NCBI GenBank assembly: GCA_036768485.1 | Contig: JAVLUZ010000341.1 | Location: forward strand, 2,625,468-2,689,467 | Direction: 5' to 3' | DNA length: 64,000 nucleotides | Origin: Mermis nigrescens | Taxonomy: Eukaryota; Nematoda; Enoplea; Mermithida; Mermithidae | Shown: in pieces, positions 51,001 to 55,440 of the stretch | Numbering within the stretch: the first letter of the stretch is position 1 | Layout: every line of letters starts with the position of its first letter | Made by a program: the position numbers and the translations under genes | Notes under the pieces: generated by a model | The model's input: only the letters and a program-made list of their open reading frames with translations | The model's database searches: none | What the model was told of the DNA's origin: nothing

Positions 51001-52592
51001 TCTATTCTTTTTTATTCTATAACTATCTAAATTTTATCAAGATTCTAAACACACTCACTACCTAATGCTGAAATTTGAATTTTGAGTATTTTTCGTCTCT
51101 AATAGAATACCAACTTTTACATCTGATGCACATCACTTCAATTCTCTTTTCCATAATAAAAAATAAATTTCGATACCTGCGCGATTTAGCTTAGTTTAAC
51201 AATTTTTGAATTTAATTAAAATGCTTTTTGCAAATATGTTGATGTTTATGTAACTAAATTTGAAACACATGTTGCGTTTATGTTTTTGCAATATACATAA
51301 GTATGTTGCGACGAGAAGAAAAAATCGTTATTAGAAATAAAACACAAGAAAGTCGAATCCGAACACTATCCCAATTTTTCTTAAATTCGTTACCCCGAAC
51401 CCGAACATTCAAAAATTCCAAACCCGAACCCGAAAAATTCAAAAAATCGAACCCGGCATACCTATAGTTATTACTTACCCCCTGCTGAAGGGTCAGCCAG
51501 AGAGGTAATGGCCCGTGATTTTGAGCTGACGAAAGGAGTTTTGCATCATTTTTGGAGACAAAATCAGTAAAAAATGTAAAAAAAAGTTTTCGGCGCCGCG
51601 CCGGATCACTACTTTCATGTGCTTTTTATTCAAAAAGCGCCCAGAATTGATCAATTTCGATATTTTTTCGTGCGGAAAACAATATAATGCAGTAAAATGG
51701 ACAAAGGTTGCTTTAAAAATGCAGTATGTATTAAATGAAAAAGCGTTTTATAGGCTATTTTTACAATTTTCGTCGTTTGAATAGCAAAAAATTGTGGACA
51801 CGAAATTAACTGGCATAGATTTTAGGGATTTTGCCTTCTCCCTCGCACGTTCGGCAAGAGTTTTCCCGATGTACAAAGACTTTTCGGGACCATCTTTGTA
51901 CATGTACAAAGATTTTGAGGAAGGCAAAAACTGTAAAAAAAGTCTAAAATTACCGGAAATTTTCCGAAATGAGTAATTGTGTGTTCTGTTTATCTTTATA
52001 ATGGCAGAAATAGCATTTAGACAAGTAAAATGCCCAATTTTTCGGTGCTTCGCGCCGTTTTTAGACAATTTTTAGTATTTTTCCTCGTCAGAAAGCCCGA
52101 AATTAGCTAAAATACACTCTCTAAGGTCGAAAAACCTTGTTTTACCGCACTAAAAGCGCAACTGTACCATATTTTAGTACACAAAAATTTGCATGTACAA
52201 AATGTACAAAGACTTTTGGAGACCATCTTTGTACATGTACAAAGGGACCTTGTACAAAAAACACTGCTCCTTAGCCGACCCTGACCTTATGTATCTATAA
52301 ATCCATGTACCAGTCAGACTGAACCCTCAGGCAGAACTATTATTTTCCTTCTCCATCAGCTCAATCCCCGAGTGCATATGTGTGCGTGCGATGCGTGTAT
52401 ACCGGCGAATTGGTAATTAGTTGGCTCATCCGGCTTGCTAGTCACCTTCACAGCGTGCTCGGTGTCGTACGCAAATTTTACCATTTGACTTTTACCATCA
52501 TTCAACATGAAACTAGGTTGCAAAACAGCATTGCAGGTCGAGATAGAGTAAGGTTTACTCAACTGAGACGCACTCAATACTTGGCTATTTGG
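23827..52592 (-). CDS. uncharacterised host gene, six exons in phase
   Basis: Six exons with GT-AG sites join in one reading frame: 52592-52403, 48910-48612, 31052-30799, 27822-27760, 25941-25882 and 24070-23827 (TAA stop). The 5' end lies further right or is unrecognised. The predicted C-terminal product of about 370 residues is Ser/Lys-rich. It has a Pro/Ser-rich stretch near PPTPQQTSFS, an aromatic/basic segment TRLENWMKFVVQYKKF and a very basic tail (KKHLKKRERKGR), which suggests a nuclear or nucleic-acid-associated protein. I recognise no family. The provirus at 35674-45607 lies in the 48612-31052 intron. Phase agreement at five junctions is the main support. Confidence 0.6.
25345..25575 (+). 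mobile_element. short ACATGTAA-family element (family 3)
   Basis: It runs from AATGTAATGGCTCAAAATTT to CCCTGTTACATGTATGG. Upstream, 24440-25320 contains several GCGCGAAGCGC-type motifs and decayed repeat sequence, with no gene. Confidence 0.5.
25882..25941 (-). CDS. uncharacterised gene, 60-bp exon
   Basis: Acceptor CACGTCACAG and donor GTGAGT. It encodes SPNDKSEQESITRRIIEEKL, a charged, probably helical segment. The phase matches both neighbours. Confidence 0.65.
26010..26505. mobile_element. hAT-like non-autonomous element (family 5 relative)
   Basis: The left end is CAGTGGTGGGTCGAG and the right end is TAAATCCGCCAGTG. The flanks are AAGATAAA and CAGATAAA, 7 of 8 identical, the expected 8-bp duplication. 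It contains GGCGCGAAGCGCC at 26370. It is in the intron between the 25882 and 27760 exons. No features are seen in 26506-27029. Confidence 0.7.
27030..27240 (-). repeat. G-tract repeat copy
   Basis: It matches the family at 20160 and 40085: GGGCGTGGGGGTTTGCACCCC at one end, then AATTTGTTGATGTCAATGG, CACCATTTTTAAGGCC and CCCAGAATTACGGTG. A GT-rich run (ACGTGTACATGTGTGCATG) follows. Confidence 0.5.
27760..27822 (-). CDS. uncharacterised gene, 63-bp exon
   Basis: The acceptor TTCATCTTTTAG and the strong donor GTAAGT bound a short exon encoding SIIRTASSKRVARVDSSSEN. The phase is one base in, two bases out, consistent with both neighbours. Confidence 0.65.
28190..28515 (-). repeat. CAGACATGCACAG-family copy (family 4)
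   Basis: It has the family blocks GAAGTGCCTTTTTC, TTTTTAAGCGTTTCTGGCGA and TTTCTTTCTAGAATAC. It directly abuts the family 3 element at 28516. Confidence 0.45.
28516..28746 (+). mobile_element. short ACATGTAA-family element (family 3)
   Basis: It starts CAGACATGTAACGGCTTAAA and ends CGTTCTTACATGTATGG. This is the best preserved copy in the window. The interior has a GGGTCCCCGGCC block and an unrelated G-rich second half. Confidence 0.6.
29317..29905 (+). mobile_element. hAT-like non-autonomous element (family 5), perfect duplication
   Basis: The left end is CAGGGGCGTCACCAGG and the right end is GTTACGCCTCTG. Both sides carry CATGTATG (29309-29316 and 29906-29913), a perfect 8-bp target duplication. 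It contains two GGCGCGAAGCGCC-type palindromes. No transposase. Confidence 0.8.
29980..30137 (-). repeat. tRNA-derived SINE, minus orientation
   Basis: On the minus strand it contains a tRNA-like head with an A-box (GCTCGGTGACTAGATCGC) and a B-box (GGTTCGACCTC), followed by a tail ending GGAGGTATAACCGACTAG. It is the inverted partner of the copy at 30566. Confidence 0.65.
30566..30733 (+). repeat. tRNA-derived SINE, plus orientation
   Basis: The head is CCGGATGGCTCATTGGTTAG through GGTTCGAACCTCAG, giving clear polymerase III A and B boxes. The tail is TGGAGGTATAACCGACTAGT. The acceptor stem does not pair as in a functional tRNA, so I call a SINE rather than a tRNA gene. Confidence 0.7.
30799..31052 (-). 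CDS. uncharacterised gene, exon
   Basis: The acceptor TTTGTTTTAG has a good pyrimidine tract and the donor is GTTAGT. The 254-bp exon opens GRMHRASLLPRGHVQANVRG and includes TRLENWMKFVVQYKKFTSRA. Two bases are left over, matching the single base that opens the next exon. Confidence 0.65.
31232..31600 (+). repeat. CAGACATGCACAG-family copy (family 4)
   Basis: It starts CCAGACATGCACAACATAGG, followed by AAAGTGCCTTTTTTGGG and ATCGCGCGAAGCGCC, and ends in a GGAGGGGGCTGAGAAAATTTC block. Non-coding. Confidence 0.55.
31662..32266 (+). mobile_element. hAT-like non-autonomous element (family 5), perfect duplication
   Basis: It starts CAGGCCCGTATTTAGG and ends CTAAATAGGGGCCAG. Both sides carry CATGCAGG (31654-31661 and 32267-32274), a perfect 8-bp duplication. 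Internal order matches 21811-22365. Remnants of families 3 and 4 follow at 32320-32979. Confidence 0.8.
32987..33748 (+). mobile_element. hAT-like non-autonomous element, CAGTG-T9 family (family 1), 762 bp
   Basis: It starts with CAGTG, a T run and GTACAAGGTCC, and ends with an A run and CCGTG. The flanks are ATACAGGG and ATAACGGG, an 8-bp duplication with two changes. It landed at the very end of the mariner-like element at 32982. The body carries four GGCGCGAAGCGCC-type palindromes and repeated TTTGTACATGTACAAAG blocks. Confidence 0.75.
33961..34116 (+). pseudogene. N-terminal stub of a Tc1/mariner-like transposase
   Basis: A 51-residue open frame beginning MSFDMETARVVDRIQAS contains a helix-turn-helix-like segment, ISWVANKLQRSKRWVMQ, typical of the DNA-binding domain of Tc1/mariner/IS630 transposases. 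It stops at TAA right after. No DDE catalytic domain is present. It is located between the inverted ends, as expected for a deleted element. Confidence 0.45.
34370..34480. repeat. CCGGAG-word repeat with GTGATCGACC end
   Basis: It opens AGTGATCGACCGGAGCGGCC and iterates CCGGAGCCGGAGATCCGGCC. Inverted relatives are at 46690-46795, and a GGGTACCCGGGCC version starts at 55931. This looks like the end of another hAT-like family, but the other terminus is unclear. Confidence 0.4.
34976..35422 (-). mobile_element. family 1 hAT-like element, short version
   Basis: In reverse orientation it runs from CATGATTTTTTTTCG to AAAAAACACTG. TGCTTCTAGA occurs on both sides (34966-34975 and 35423-35432). It lies in the inner family 2 copy and carries GGCGCTTCGCGCC palindromes. 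Confidence 0.65.
35674..36025. repeat. left inverted terminal repeat of the provirus
   Basis: It matches, in reverse complement, about 45250-45607. Shared blocks in order are AGTAGT, GTAGCCCTAG, ACAAAGTATATA, ACACAGGAGAGGCTGC in complement, GCCCTGGCTTTTCTCTCAGG, CCAAGGAATGAAAAA, and GCGCATTGGC motifs. It contains an inverted hairpin, GCGCCCTG (35797) and CAGGGCGC (35826). The inner part carries ATTGG boxes in GCGCATTGGC/GCGTATTGGC. Confidence 0.85.
36039..36491 (-). CDS. small secreted/membrane protein of the provirus
   Basis: 150 codons, intact. The N-terminus MIFLLVVLHFTYGVDA is a signal peptide. The ectodomain (about residues 18-110) has nine or more cysteines, two N-linked glycosylation sequons (NES, NLT) and an LRR-cap-like pattern (VVCHNLADYSRLP, NLTTCLP). 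A hydrophobic segment at about 113-132 followed by basic residues predicts a single-pass type I membrane protein. A TATAAATA box lies at 36526-36519, 35 bases upstream of the ATG. It could be an envelope or receptor-type protein, but I recognise no family. It is the last gene on the minus strand, next to the left terminus. Confidence 0.75.
   Translation of the reverse strand: MIFLLVVLHFTYGVDAYCDDYANESTVVCHNLADYSRLPRSVQNMILRDSCDFQVSNWRNLTTCLPKLESMKFVPKCKSCLKIDEHFNGIKIEGRCLESDIKCRHKEDLNIISNEILSCIAMLCTLTILYIIRFIKNDILKHHAAVKIAI
36519..36526 (-). promoter_or_regulatory. TATAAATA box upstream of the membrane-protein gene
   Basis: GGTTATAAATACAAAC lies 35 bases before the ATG at 36491 and immediately upstream of the preceding stop codon. 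Confidence 0.7.
36529..37305 (-). CDS. minor capsid (penton) protein, single jelly-roll
   Basis: 258 codons, open from ATG to TAG. It matches the minor capsid protein that accompanies the Polinton-type major capsid protein: N-terminal MDTKQFYVTLPSN, then LTGDWDVGLSEI, a YVYCDIVEPQIVGN motif near residue 180, and the C-terminal PHYIPVLKKSFNTIEVNI and KTIVKLHFRR. In the virion it would form pentameric vertices. Its ATG now lies directly beside a family 1 transposon whose 8-bp duplication (ACATGGAT) includes the start codon, so its own promoter box at 38108 is 763 bp too far away. The reading frame itself shows no damage. Confidence 0.85.
   Translation of the reverse strand: MDTKQFYVTLPSNSQETNTAVTFVTNLPRQIALTGDWDVGLSEIIYANTWHNVAEEQNMIQFYDLKNNVQIKMLIPRARYLDIHDLVKTISEGIKMLSLKEKFKYMQYFSIKYDENGKFCHLTINTEYIRSVKLTKHLMYMLGFLESQLSDMNYTVAQELIIAAHHSPDMLGGMHNFYVYCDIVEPQIVGNVFAPLLQVVNIEGKYMDIVNHAYITPHYIPVLKKSFNTIEVNIKSDQDKPVPCEFGKTIVKLHFRRQ
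37308..38070 (+). mobile_element. family 1 hAT-like element inserted at the penton start codon
   Basis: 763 bp from CAGTG plus a T run and GTACAAGG to an A run and CCGTG. Perfect 8-bp duplication ATCCATGT at 37300-37307 and 38071-38078. The sequence is close to 32987-33748 and 63241-63998. It carries several GGCGCGAAGCGCC palindromes. Confidence 0.88.
38079..38496 (-). pseudogene. adenovirus-type maturation protease, frameshifted
   Basis: The first 98 codons carry the His-containing GSHWVAIYF motif and the YFDSYG motif (Asp), the typical first two parts of the adenovirus/Polinton cysteine protease active site. The frame then runs into a stop at 38202-38200. The segment with the catalytic Cys (SCGHMCIYFL) and the C-terminal GISFTNIV motif follows in another frame and ends at 38079. 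So one frameshift near 38200 separates the catalytic residues. The start codon lies 3 bases from the capsid stop codon, suggesting coupled expression. The enzyme would process capsid precursors such as pVI and pX. Confidence 0.82.
38101..38108 (-). promoter_or_regulatory. AATAAATA box of the penton gene, now displaced
   Basis: TTAATAAATACTT lies 32 bases before the copy of the penton ATG left in the transposon's target duplication (38076). The functional ATG is now at 37305, beyond the 763-bp insertion. The box differs from the others at its first base. Confidence 0.55.
38499..39791 (-). pseudogene. major capsid protein, double jelly-roll, with in-frame stop
   Basis: This is the Polinton-type major capsid protein that invertebrate genome annotations often name F54H12.2-like. 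The first 66 codons (39791-39594) include FDLFTVPPTQ, GFWHEIQPTN and GPYEFRVP. A TAA at 39593-39591 then interrupts the frame, and 363 further codons continue in the same frame to 38499, with YRSYFKTELNYG, RIVFACVEGSAYRGN and the C-terminal GHWDLVHEGTMSIAVRF. Apart from this one stop it is full length (about 430 codons). A TATAAATG box is at 39832-39825, 41 bases before the ATG. Sequencing error cannot be excluded for a single stop. Confidence 0.88.
39825..39832 (-). promoter_or_regulatory. TATAAATG box upstream of the major capsid gene
   Basis: GTCTATAAATGCAAG lies 41 bases before the capsid ATG at 39791, inside the pVI-like coding region. It shares the GTCTATAAAT core with the pVI-like promoter. 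Confidence 0.65.
40085..40335 (-). mobile_element. G-tract repeat inserted in the pVI-like gene
   Basis: A 251-bp repeat of the family seen at 20160 and 27030. CCCACGCCC occurs on both sides (40076-40084 and 40336-40344), giving up to a 9-bp duplication. It includes G9 and C10 runs that would be hard to sequence accurately. Confidence 0.75.
40495..40502 (-). promoter_or_regulatory. TATAAATA box upstream of the pVI-like gene
   Basis: GTCTATAAATACTTATCAT lies 45 bases before the ATG at 40457 and overlaps the 3' end of the preceding gene. Confidence 0.7.
40498..42155 (-). pseudogene. conserved Polinton virion-cluster protein of unknown function, interrupted
   Basis: The ATG at 42155 overlaps the pX-like stop (ATGA). 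The protein opens MKHTEKMILIPAEISER. In-frame stops follow: TAG at 42074-42072 and TGA at 42029-42027. A transposon with 26-bp inverted ends then separates it (40916-42010). The 3' part (40915-40498) encodes a basic helix, then AKLLLHYIRTNPFIEIEPNG, IEGSNITDLVNDLARERKKI and a C-terminal FDWDESL. The motif G-S-N-I-x-D-L-V-N-D is characteristic of a gene found with this capsid set in many invertebrate elements. Its role is unknown to me. Confidence 0.7.
40916..42010. mobile_element. DNA transposon with perfect 26-bp inverted ends, unknown family
   Basis: The left end TATAGTGCTGGCCTCTAAAA and the right end TTTTAGAGGCCAGCACTATA are perfect inverted repeats over 26 bp. TATA at each outer edge may be part of the ends or a TA/TATA duplication. 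The interior repeats TTTTTTTAGGTTACA at 41460, 41475, 41612 and 41961, with inverted CTAAAAAAAACC copies near the left end. It has no recognisable transposase. An open stretch at 41722-41925 is not convincing. Confidence 0.75.
42152..42501 (-). pseudogene. adenovirus pX-like core protein, frameshifted
   Basis: The ATG at 42501 overlaps the end of the ATPase gene. The first part reads MGKERLTRNIGCLHLLSQAK. At the A6 run near 42440 the frame shifts, and the conserved part continues in another frame: LCLCDCANNFLNGNIPF, a basic stretch with RRYQNQIRYLAKN, and the hydrophobic C-terminus GGFLPLLLTPILTIAGSLL. This is the pX-like protein of Polintons and adintoviruses, with a Cys-containing helix, a basic linker and a GGF-hydrophobic tail. 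A TATAAATA box is at 42531-42524, 30 bases before the ATG and inside the ATPase gene. The homopolymer makes a sequencing or assembly error possible. Confidence 0.75.
42483..43142 (-). CDS. genome-packaging ATPase (FtsK/HerA-like)
   Basis: 219 codons, intact. N-terminal FQHPFTCLASGPTKSGKTTF has the Walker A motif G-P-T-x-S-G-K-T. Walker B is LLILDDLM at about residues 80-87, and a downstream HIVQNVFFDGLRTSRINSD carries the conserved Gln/Asn and Arg residues of this family. The sequence matches packaging ATPases of Polintons and adintoviruses and would pump DNA into capsids. The start ATG is at 43142, with a TATAAATA box at 43183-43176. It shares a 45-bp divergent promoter with the TBP-like gene. 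Confidence 0.9.
   Translation of the reverse strand: MMFQHPFTCLASGPTKSGKTTFVTRLIEKRAHLIDIKIKKIWWCFAENQPLYKKLNDVLFIEGLPDFNYLKQFSHVPQLLILDDLMQQSKGNAQIVQLFTRSCHHWKISIIHIVQNVFFDGLRTSRINSDYIVLFKHPADQLQAQMLSRQLYPANAKYFLEVYSDATSQPHGYLLIDLTQNARDELRLKTNIFSPHPTVYVQKSINTGRDIAKKWVKND
42524..42531 (-). promoter_or_regulatory. TATAAATA box upstream of the pX-like gene
   Basis: TCTATAAATACTG lies inside the ATPase coding region, 30 bases before the pX-like ATG at 42501. Confidence 0.65.
43143..43187. promoter_or_regulatory. divergent promoter with two TATAAATA boxes
   Basis: The 45-bp interval between the ATPase and TBP-like start codons contains TATAAATA on the plus strand (43152-43159, 36 bases to the TBP ATG) and TATAAATA on the minus strand (43183-43176, 41 bases to the ATPase ATG). 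Confidence 0.75.
43188..43691 (+). CDS. TATA-binding-protein homologue encoded by the provirus
   Basis: 167 codons, intact, no intron. It shows the two-fold TBP saddle. Repeat 1 has VTIQNIVLTTAL, FPGIIFRLPQATLLIFKSGK and IVCVGAKT; repeat 2 has LFPGLVYKFRKVTFLLLTSGK split by my count and MILTGAKH. Of the four DNA-intercalating Phe positions of eukaryotic TBP, three appear retained (FPG and LIF in repeat 1, LFPG in repeat 2) and the fourth is Leu (FLLLTSGK). There is no N-terminal extension. It is far more diverged than any host TBP should be, and it sits inside the provirus with a TATAAATA box at 43152-43159. I infer a viral transcription-initiation factor. A captured and diverged host gene is the likely origin. 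Confidence 0.88.
   Translation: MVTIQNIVLTTALPNTLNLDDIYPKLPNTAQYNRSKFPGIIFRLPQATLLIFKSGKIVCVGAKTMQEGENTIKTFIDILKMENFMLKIKPVLFVGSANLGCMFYELVKRKCMYEVELFPGLVYKFRKVTFLLLTSGKMILTGAKHKHELHIAYKIVSTMLEKCNLDT
43690..44240. repeat. 21-bp tandem array next to the TBP-like gene
   Basis: About 23 units of ATTCCAAACTTTACAAAAAA-type 21-mers begin right after the TBP stop codon. Twice the array is broken by AAGTACTATGCTTAAGCA-TG-AAAATT segments (43817, 44030), giving a higher-order repeat of about 215 bp. Substitutions, mainly CTTTAC versus TTTTAC, are scattered. The 21-bp period is exactly seven codons. Confidence 0.85.
44036..44317 (+). CDS. heptapeptide-repeat open frame downstream of TBP
   Basis: 93 codons: MLKHVKFSSN, then about nine copies of F-T-K-N-I-P-N, then a non-repetitive C-terminus with INTDDMDEVMCSLMDFVWRF. 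A second array segment starts with the same MLKHVK at 43826 but soon leaves the frame. The non-repetitive tail suggests a real gene with an expanded repeat, perhaps a fibre- or linker-like protein. It has no homologue I recognise and no TATA box at the usual distance. A chance frame through a 21-bp array is the main alternative. Confidence 0.35.
   Translation: MLKHVKFSSNFTKKFSNFTKNIPNFTKNISNFTKNIPNFTKNIPNSTNNIPNFTKNIPNFTKNITKFANFKINTDDMDEVMCSLMDFVWRFVS
44320..44990. repeat. non-coding zone with three diverged ~137-bp tandem units
   Basis: Units near 44525, 44663 and 44800 share AGTGTAAA...ACTGTAGGTTGTGCGCTAAAA and TACATAGCATACC blocks. No coding sequence was recognised. It lies between the array and the right terminus, where Polintons often keep their early genes. 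Confidence 0.5.
45000..45607. repeat. right inverted terminal repeat with extended internal reiterations
   Basis: The outer 350 bp (about 45250-45607) mirror the left terminus. The inner edge is longer than on the left because a unit with GCCAATGCGC or GCCAATGCAC, ATATAACTTGTCT and GTTTCAGTCTA is reiterated about six times between 45035 and 45360. The CCAAT core recurs in each unit. Unequal reiteration of one terminus is common in linear viral genomes. Confidence 0.8.
46690..46796. repeat. CCGGAG-word repeat end
   Basis: CCTCCGGCCGATTTTCGG through GGATCTCCGGTCGATCACTA is the inverted relative of 34370-34480. The interval 46192-46689 has no assignable feature. Confidence 0.4.
46809..47255 (+). 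mobile_element. family 1 hAT-like element, 447-bp version
   Basis: It starts CAGCGTTTCTTTGCACAAGG and ends AAAATAAAACCGTG. The flanks are AGTAAAAT (46801-46808) and GGTAAAAT (47256-47263), 7 of 8 identical. The internal palindromes are mutated, so this is an older copy. Past it, 47264-48611 holds only a decayed family 4 remnant (47400-47520) and unassigned sequence. Confidence 0.75.
48612..48910 (-). CDS. uncharacterised gene, exon
   Basis: The acceptor is TTAAGAAG and the donor is GTACTG; both are acceptable but weak. It encodes about 100 residues: LLPPTPQQTSFSINDAVSAA, EKPKISIESCAKKIKPYQRM, and LLQAKTMLPGINLLSYKDFR. The frame is open throughout and the phase matches both neighbours. The next exon is 17.5 kb away because of the nested insertions. 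Confidence 0.5.
50338..51466. mobile_element. element with AACCCG-word termini
   Basis: Left GCGCCGGGTATTTGAACCCG and right CGAACCCGGCATACCTA are imperfect inverted ends. Both subterminal zones iterate ACCCGAAC/ACCCCAAC words. The A+T-rich centre has no gene. No target duplication is visible. The interval 48911-50337 has only a degenerate family 4-like stretch near 49060-49290. Confidence 0.45.
51846..52266 (-). mobile_element. family 1 hAT-like element, short version
   Basis: It runs from CACGTTCGGCAAGAG to AAAAAACACTG. Flanks CTCCCTCG and CTCCTTAG agree at 6 of 8. It lies just downstream of the 52403 exon of the uncharacterised gene. Confidence 0.65.
52403..52592 (-). CDS. uncharacterised gene, most upstream exon found
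   Basis: The acceptor is TTAGTTTCAG and the donor is GTATAC. It encodes 63 codons and a leftover G, including FMLNDGKSQMVKFAYDTEHA and VTSKPDEPTNYQFA. It has no ATG start that looks initial, so more exons lie upstream. The leftover G completes the first codon of the next exon. Confidence 0.5.
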
Positions 52593-53715
52593 CTGAAACT
52601 AAGCTTCGAAGCATAAAAAAACATTAAGGAGGACCACAGATACAAAGCATCACCGATCTGGGGAACATCCGGTCTGGGGTCAGTAAGTGAGCTTCTTTGT
52701 GCCGAATTGAGCATAAATAACTGGTATAAATACTACAATAACGTTAAAACAAAGTTGTTCCTCAGTTTCTGGTCAATTTTAAGCACTGTTAAAGTAAATT
52801 TCCAATTTTTACTCATTTTCGGCCTTTATTTTGCAGTTGTAATCGTTTTTACTTTTTTGTTTATTTATAAGTGTCAAATTTTCAGCGCTTAGCACTAAAT
52901 ATGTGCACGTGTTCTGACCATATTTTGTTCAATTTACTCGAATTTTTCTGATATCTTTTCGAAACAGTTCTATTTTTTACGCCCTAGAAAAATGGGGTAC
53001 CGTCTAAAACGCCGAAAAGCGATATTTTTGACGAGTTTACACCGTTTTTTAGCTCAAAAAGGCACTGTAGAAAATTTTTTATCCTAACCGCAGACGTCCT
53101 ACGCTGAGCATGTCTGGTGACAATTAGACCAAATAAAAGAAAAACTACAAAATACAGGCAAATAAGAGTCCAAAACGGGATATGACTGATCTTTCTATAA
53201 AGATGCTTCAATCTATCTACAAAACATGACATCAGATAATTTTTAGGACATTTTAACGTACAAGCCGTCACTTTTTGAGTTCAACGTAGCCCTAAGAACT
53301 TAAAAATTTTGGTTTTTTTCCATCTCCAAGTGGTCCCTAGATTGGTCATGTCATGTGAATGTATTGAAACGATAGTCGTCGTAAACCTGCTCTACGGTAC
53401 GCCCATTATGCATCAGAAGGGACATACTATCATCTAGGGATAGGCCGATACCGCTTTTTTGAAAACGACCGATTCAGATTCGATTCCGATTCTATAAATC
53501 TCAGAAAAGCCGATTCCGATCCCGATGCCGATTCTGCAAATCTCAAGACAGCCGATTCCGATTCGATTTCAATTCCAAAATAACAGGAATCGGCCGATTC
53601 CGATTCCGGTTCCGATTCTTGCGACAAACATGTTAAATATATAGGTAGCTAATCAGTGTTTTTCTTGTACAAGGTCCGTTTGTACATGTACAAAGATGGT
53701 CCCCGTGGTGGAAAG

Positions 53716-54751
53716 CAGTGGCGAATCTAGGATTTTCCTAGGGAGGGGCGGTATCCCAACTTTTCCAAAATCCAACAAACAGTCAAAAATAGGTCAAAAA
53801 ATTTGCCCGTAACGCGTGAAATAGCGTTTTCTCGGTGTTTTACATTGTATACTTCTAAATAAAATCACTTTTGACGCAATATTTTTGCTGAAAAATTTTA
53901 AAATTTTACACAATTTTGTGACGAAAAAATCATTAAATTTTTTTTGACTTCAACAGAAATCTGCGCGAAGCCCAGAAAAATTCGTGAAATTAAGGCGGAT
54001 AGACGTCTGTAAGCATGATTTACTGCTCGATTTACTGTATTTATAGCATTTTGATGCGAAACATCGAAATTTTCAACTGAAAAGAGAAGAAAACTATGCA
54101 AAAATAGCTGTTTCTGCCGTTACAATTGTTTCGAAACCTACAAATGGCTTCCAGGCAGTATTTTTTGTACAATGTCCTTTTGTACATGTACAAAGATGGT
54201 CCCTAAAAGTCTTTGTGCATTTTGTGCACACAAATTTTCGGGTACTATGATATAGTACAATGGCGACTTTAGTGAGGTAAAAACACAGTTGTTTGTTCGA
54301 CCTTTGGTAGTGTATTTTGGCTAATTCCTGCTTTTATGAGGGCAAAAATCATCAAGAATCGTCTTAAAACGGCGCGAAGCGCCGAAAAATTCGACATTTT
54401 TCCTTTCAAAGTGCGATTTCTGCTATTATACGACACACAATTACTCATTTCGGCGCAAAGCGCCGAAAATCTTTGCGAATTTCAGACCTTTTTTGCAGTT
54501 TTTGTCTTCCCGAAAATCTTTGTGCATGTACAAATACGGCCCGAAACAGTCTTTGCACATCGGGAAAAATGTTTGCCAAATACAATAAAACCGTACTTCC
54601 AGGTCGTCAAGAAAGTCGCCGAAAAAATTTGAGACATTAGTGGTCACTGACGACCAAAAATCATTGCAAATTGTATATCCATTGTTTATCTCGCCAAATA
54701 TTTTTGGCCGATTAAGCGGCCGACCCCCCCGCCCCCTTAAATCCGCCCCTG
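53716..54751 (+). mobile_element. family 2 hAT-like element nested in the CCGATT element
   Basis: It starts CAGTGGCGAATCTAGGATTTTC and ends TAAATCCGCCCCTG. Flanks GTGGAAAG and GTGGGAAG agree at 7 of 8. It is itself split by the family 1 copy at 54156-54595. Confidence 0.75.
54156..54595 (+). mobile_element. family 1 hAT-like element nested in family 2, perfect duplication
   Basis: It starts CAGTATTTTTTGTACAATG and ends ATAAAACCGTA. CTTCCAGG is present on both sides (54148-54155 and 54596-54603). 440 bp, with two GGCGC-AAGCGCC palindromes. Confidence 0.85.
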
Positions 54752-55440
54752 GTGGGAAGAGAAGCGATCAACCTATCTGCTAATGTCGACTTTAGCAAGA
54801 AAATATTTAGCAGCCCCAGCTACGAGCGTCCCATCGGAGCAATTGTTTAGTGGCGCTGGAATGATATACGATCCGCTAAGAAACATTACAAGGCAAAAAG
54901 GCTGAAAAACTATTATTTCTAAAATATAATCTGCCCGGAATTAAATTTCAGTATTAGACATTAGTATGTATGTGACGTTCAGATGAATAAAAACTTGACC
55001 AGTACCCGTGCGATCTATTTTTTGTCATATATATGATGTATAATTGGACCAGTACTTAACTATAAGGGAAAAATTGTTTATTTTTACGTTCTAAAGGTTA
55101 AGTTGTATTCCCCTATTCTAATTCTGCTATAATTAAAATAAAAAGGAATCGAATCGATAATTGGACCAATTTTAGCCGATTCCGATACGATTCCGATTCT
55201 TAAAAACCTAGGAATGCCGATTCCGATTCTCCAAGATTTATTATCGCCGATTACGATTCCGATTCGATCCCACAAAAAATGACCGATTCCAACCGATTCG
55301 ATTCCGAATAATCGGAACATCCCTACTATCATCCAATTTGGACAAAAAATCAAAATTGTTAATGCCAAACTCATTTGCGGAAGGCATAAATGCTGAGCAA
55401 GTTTCAGGCGGTTAAGAATGAAACGATCATCCTCTTTTCC

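Larger units (their letters stand above)
53435..55325. mobile_element. hAT-like element with CCGATT-word termini and perfect duplication
   Basis: Left TAGGGATAGGCCGATACC and right TCGGAACATCCCTA are imperfect inverted ends. CTATCATC flanks both sides (53427-53434 and 55326-55333), a perfect 8-bp duplication. Each end carries about 150-200 bp of CCGATTCCGATT words. The interior contains a family 1 fragment (53655-53707), then a family 2 element and inside it a family 1 element. Confidence 0.8.

Noticed and set aside
53430..53627. Ser-Glu-rich open frame (SESESE-type)
   Set aside because: It is a translation of the CCGATT word array at the end of a hAT-like element.
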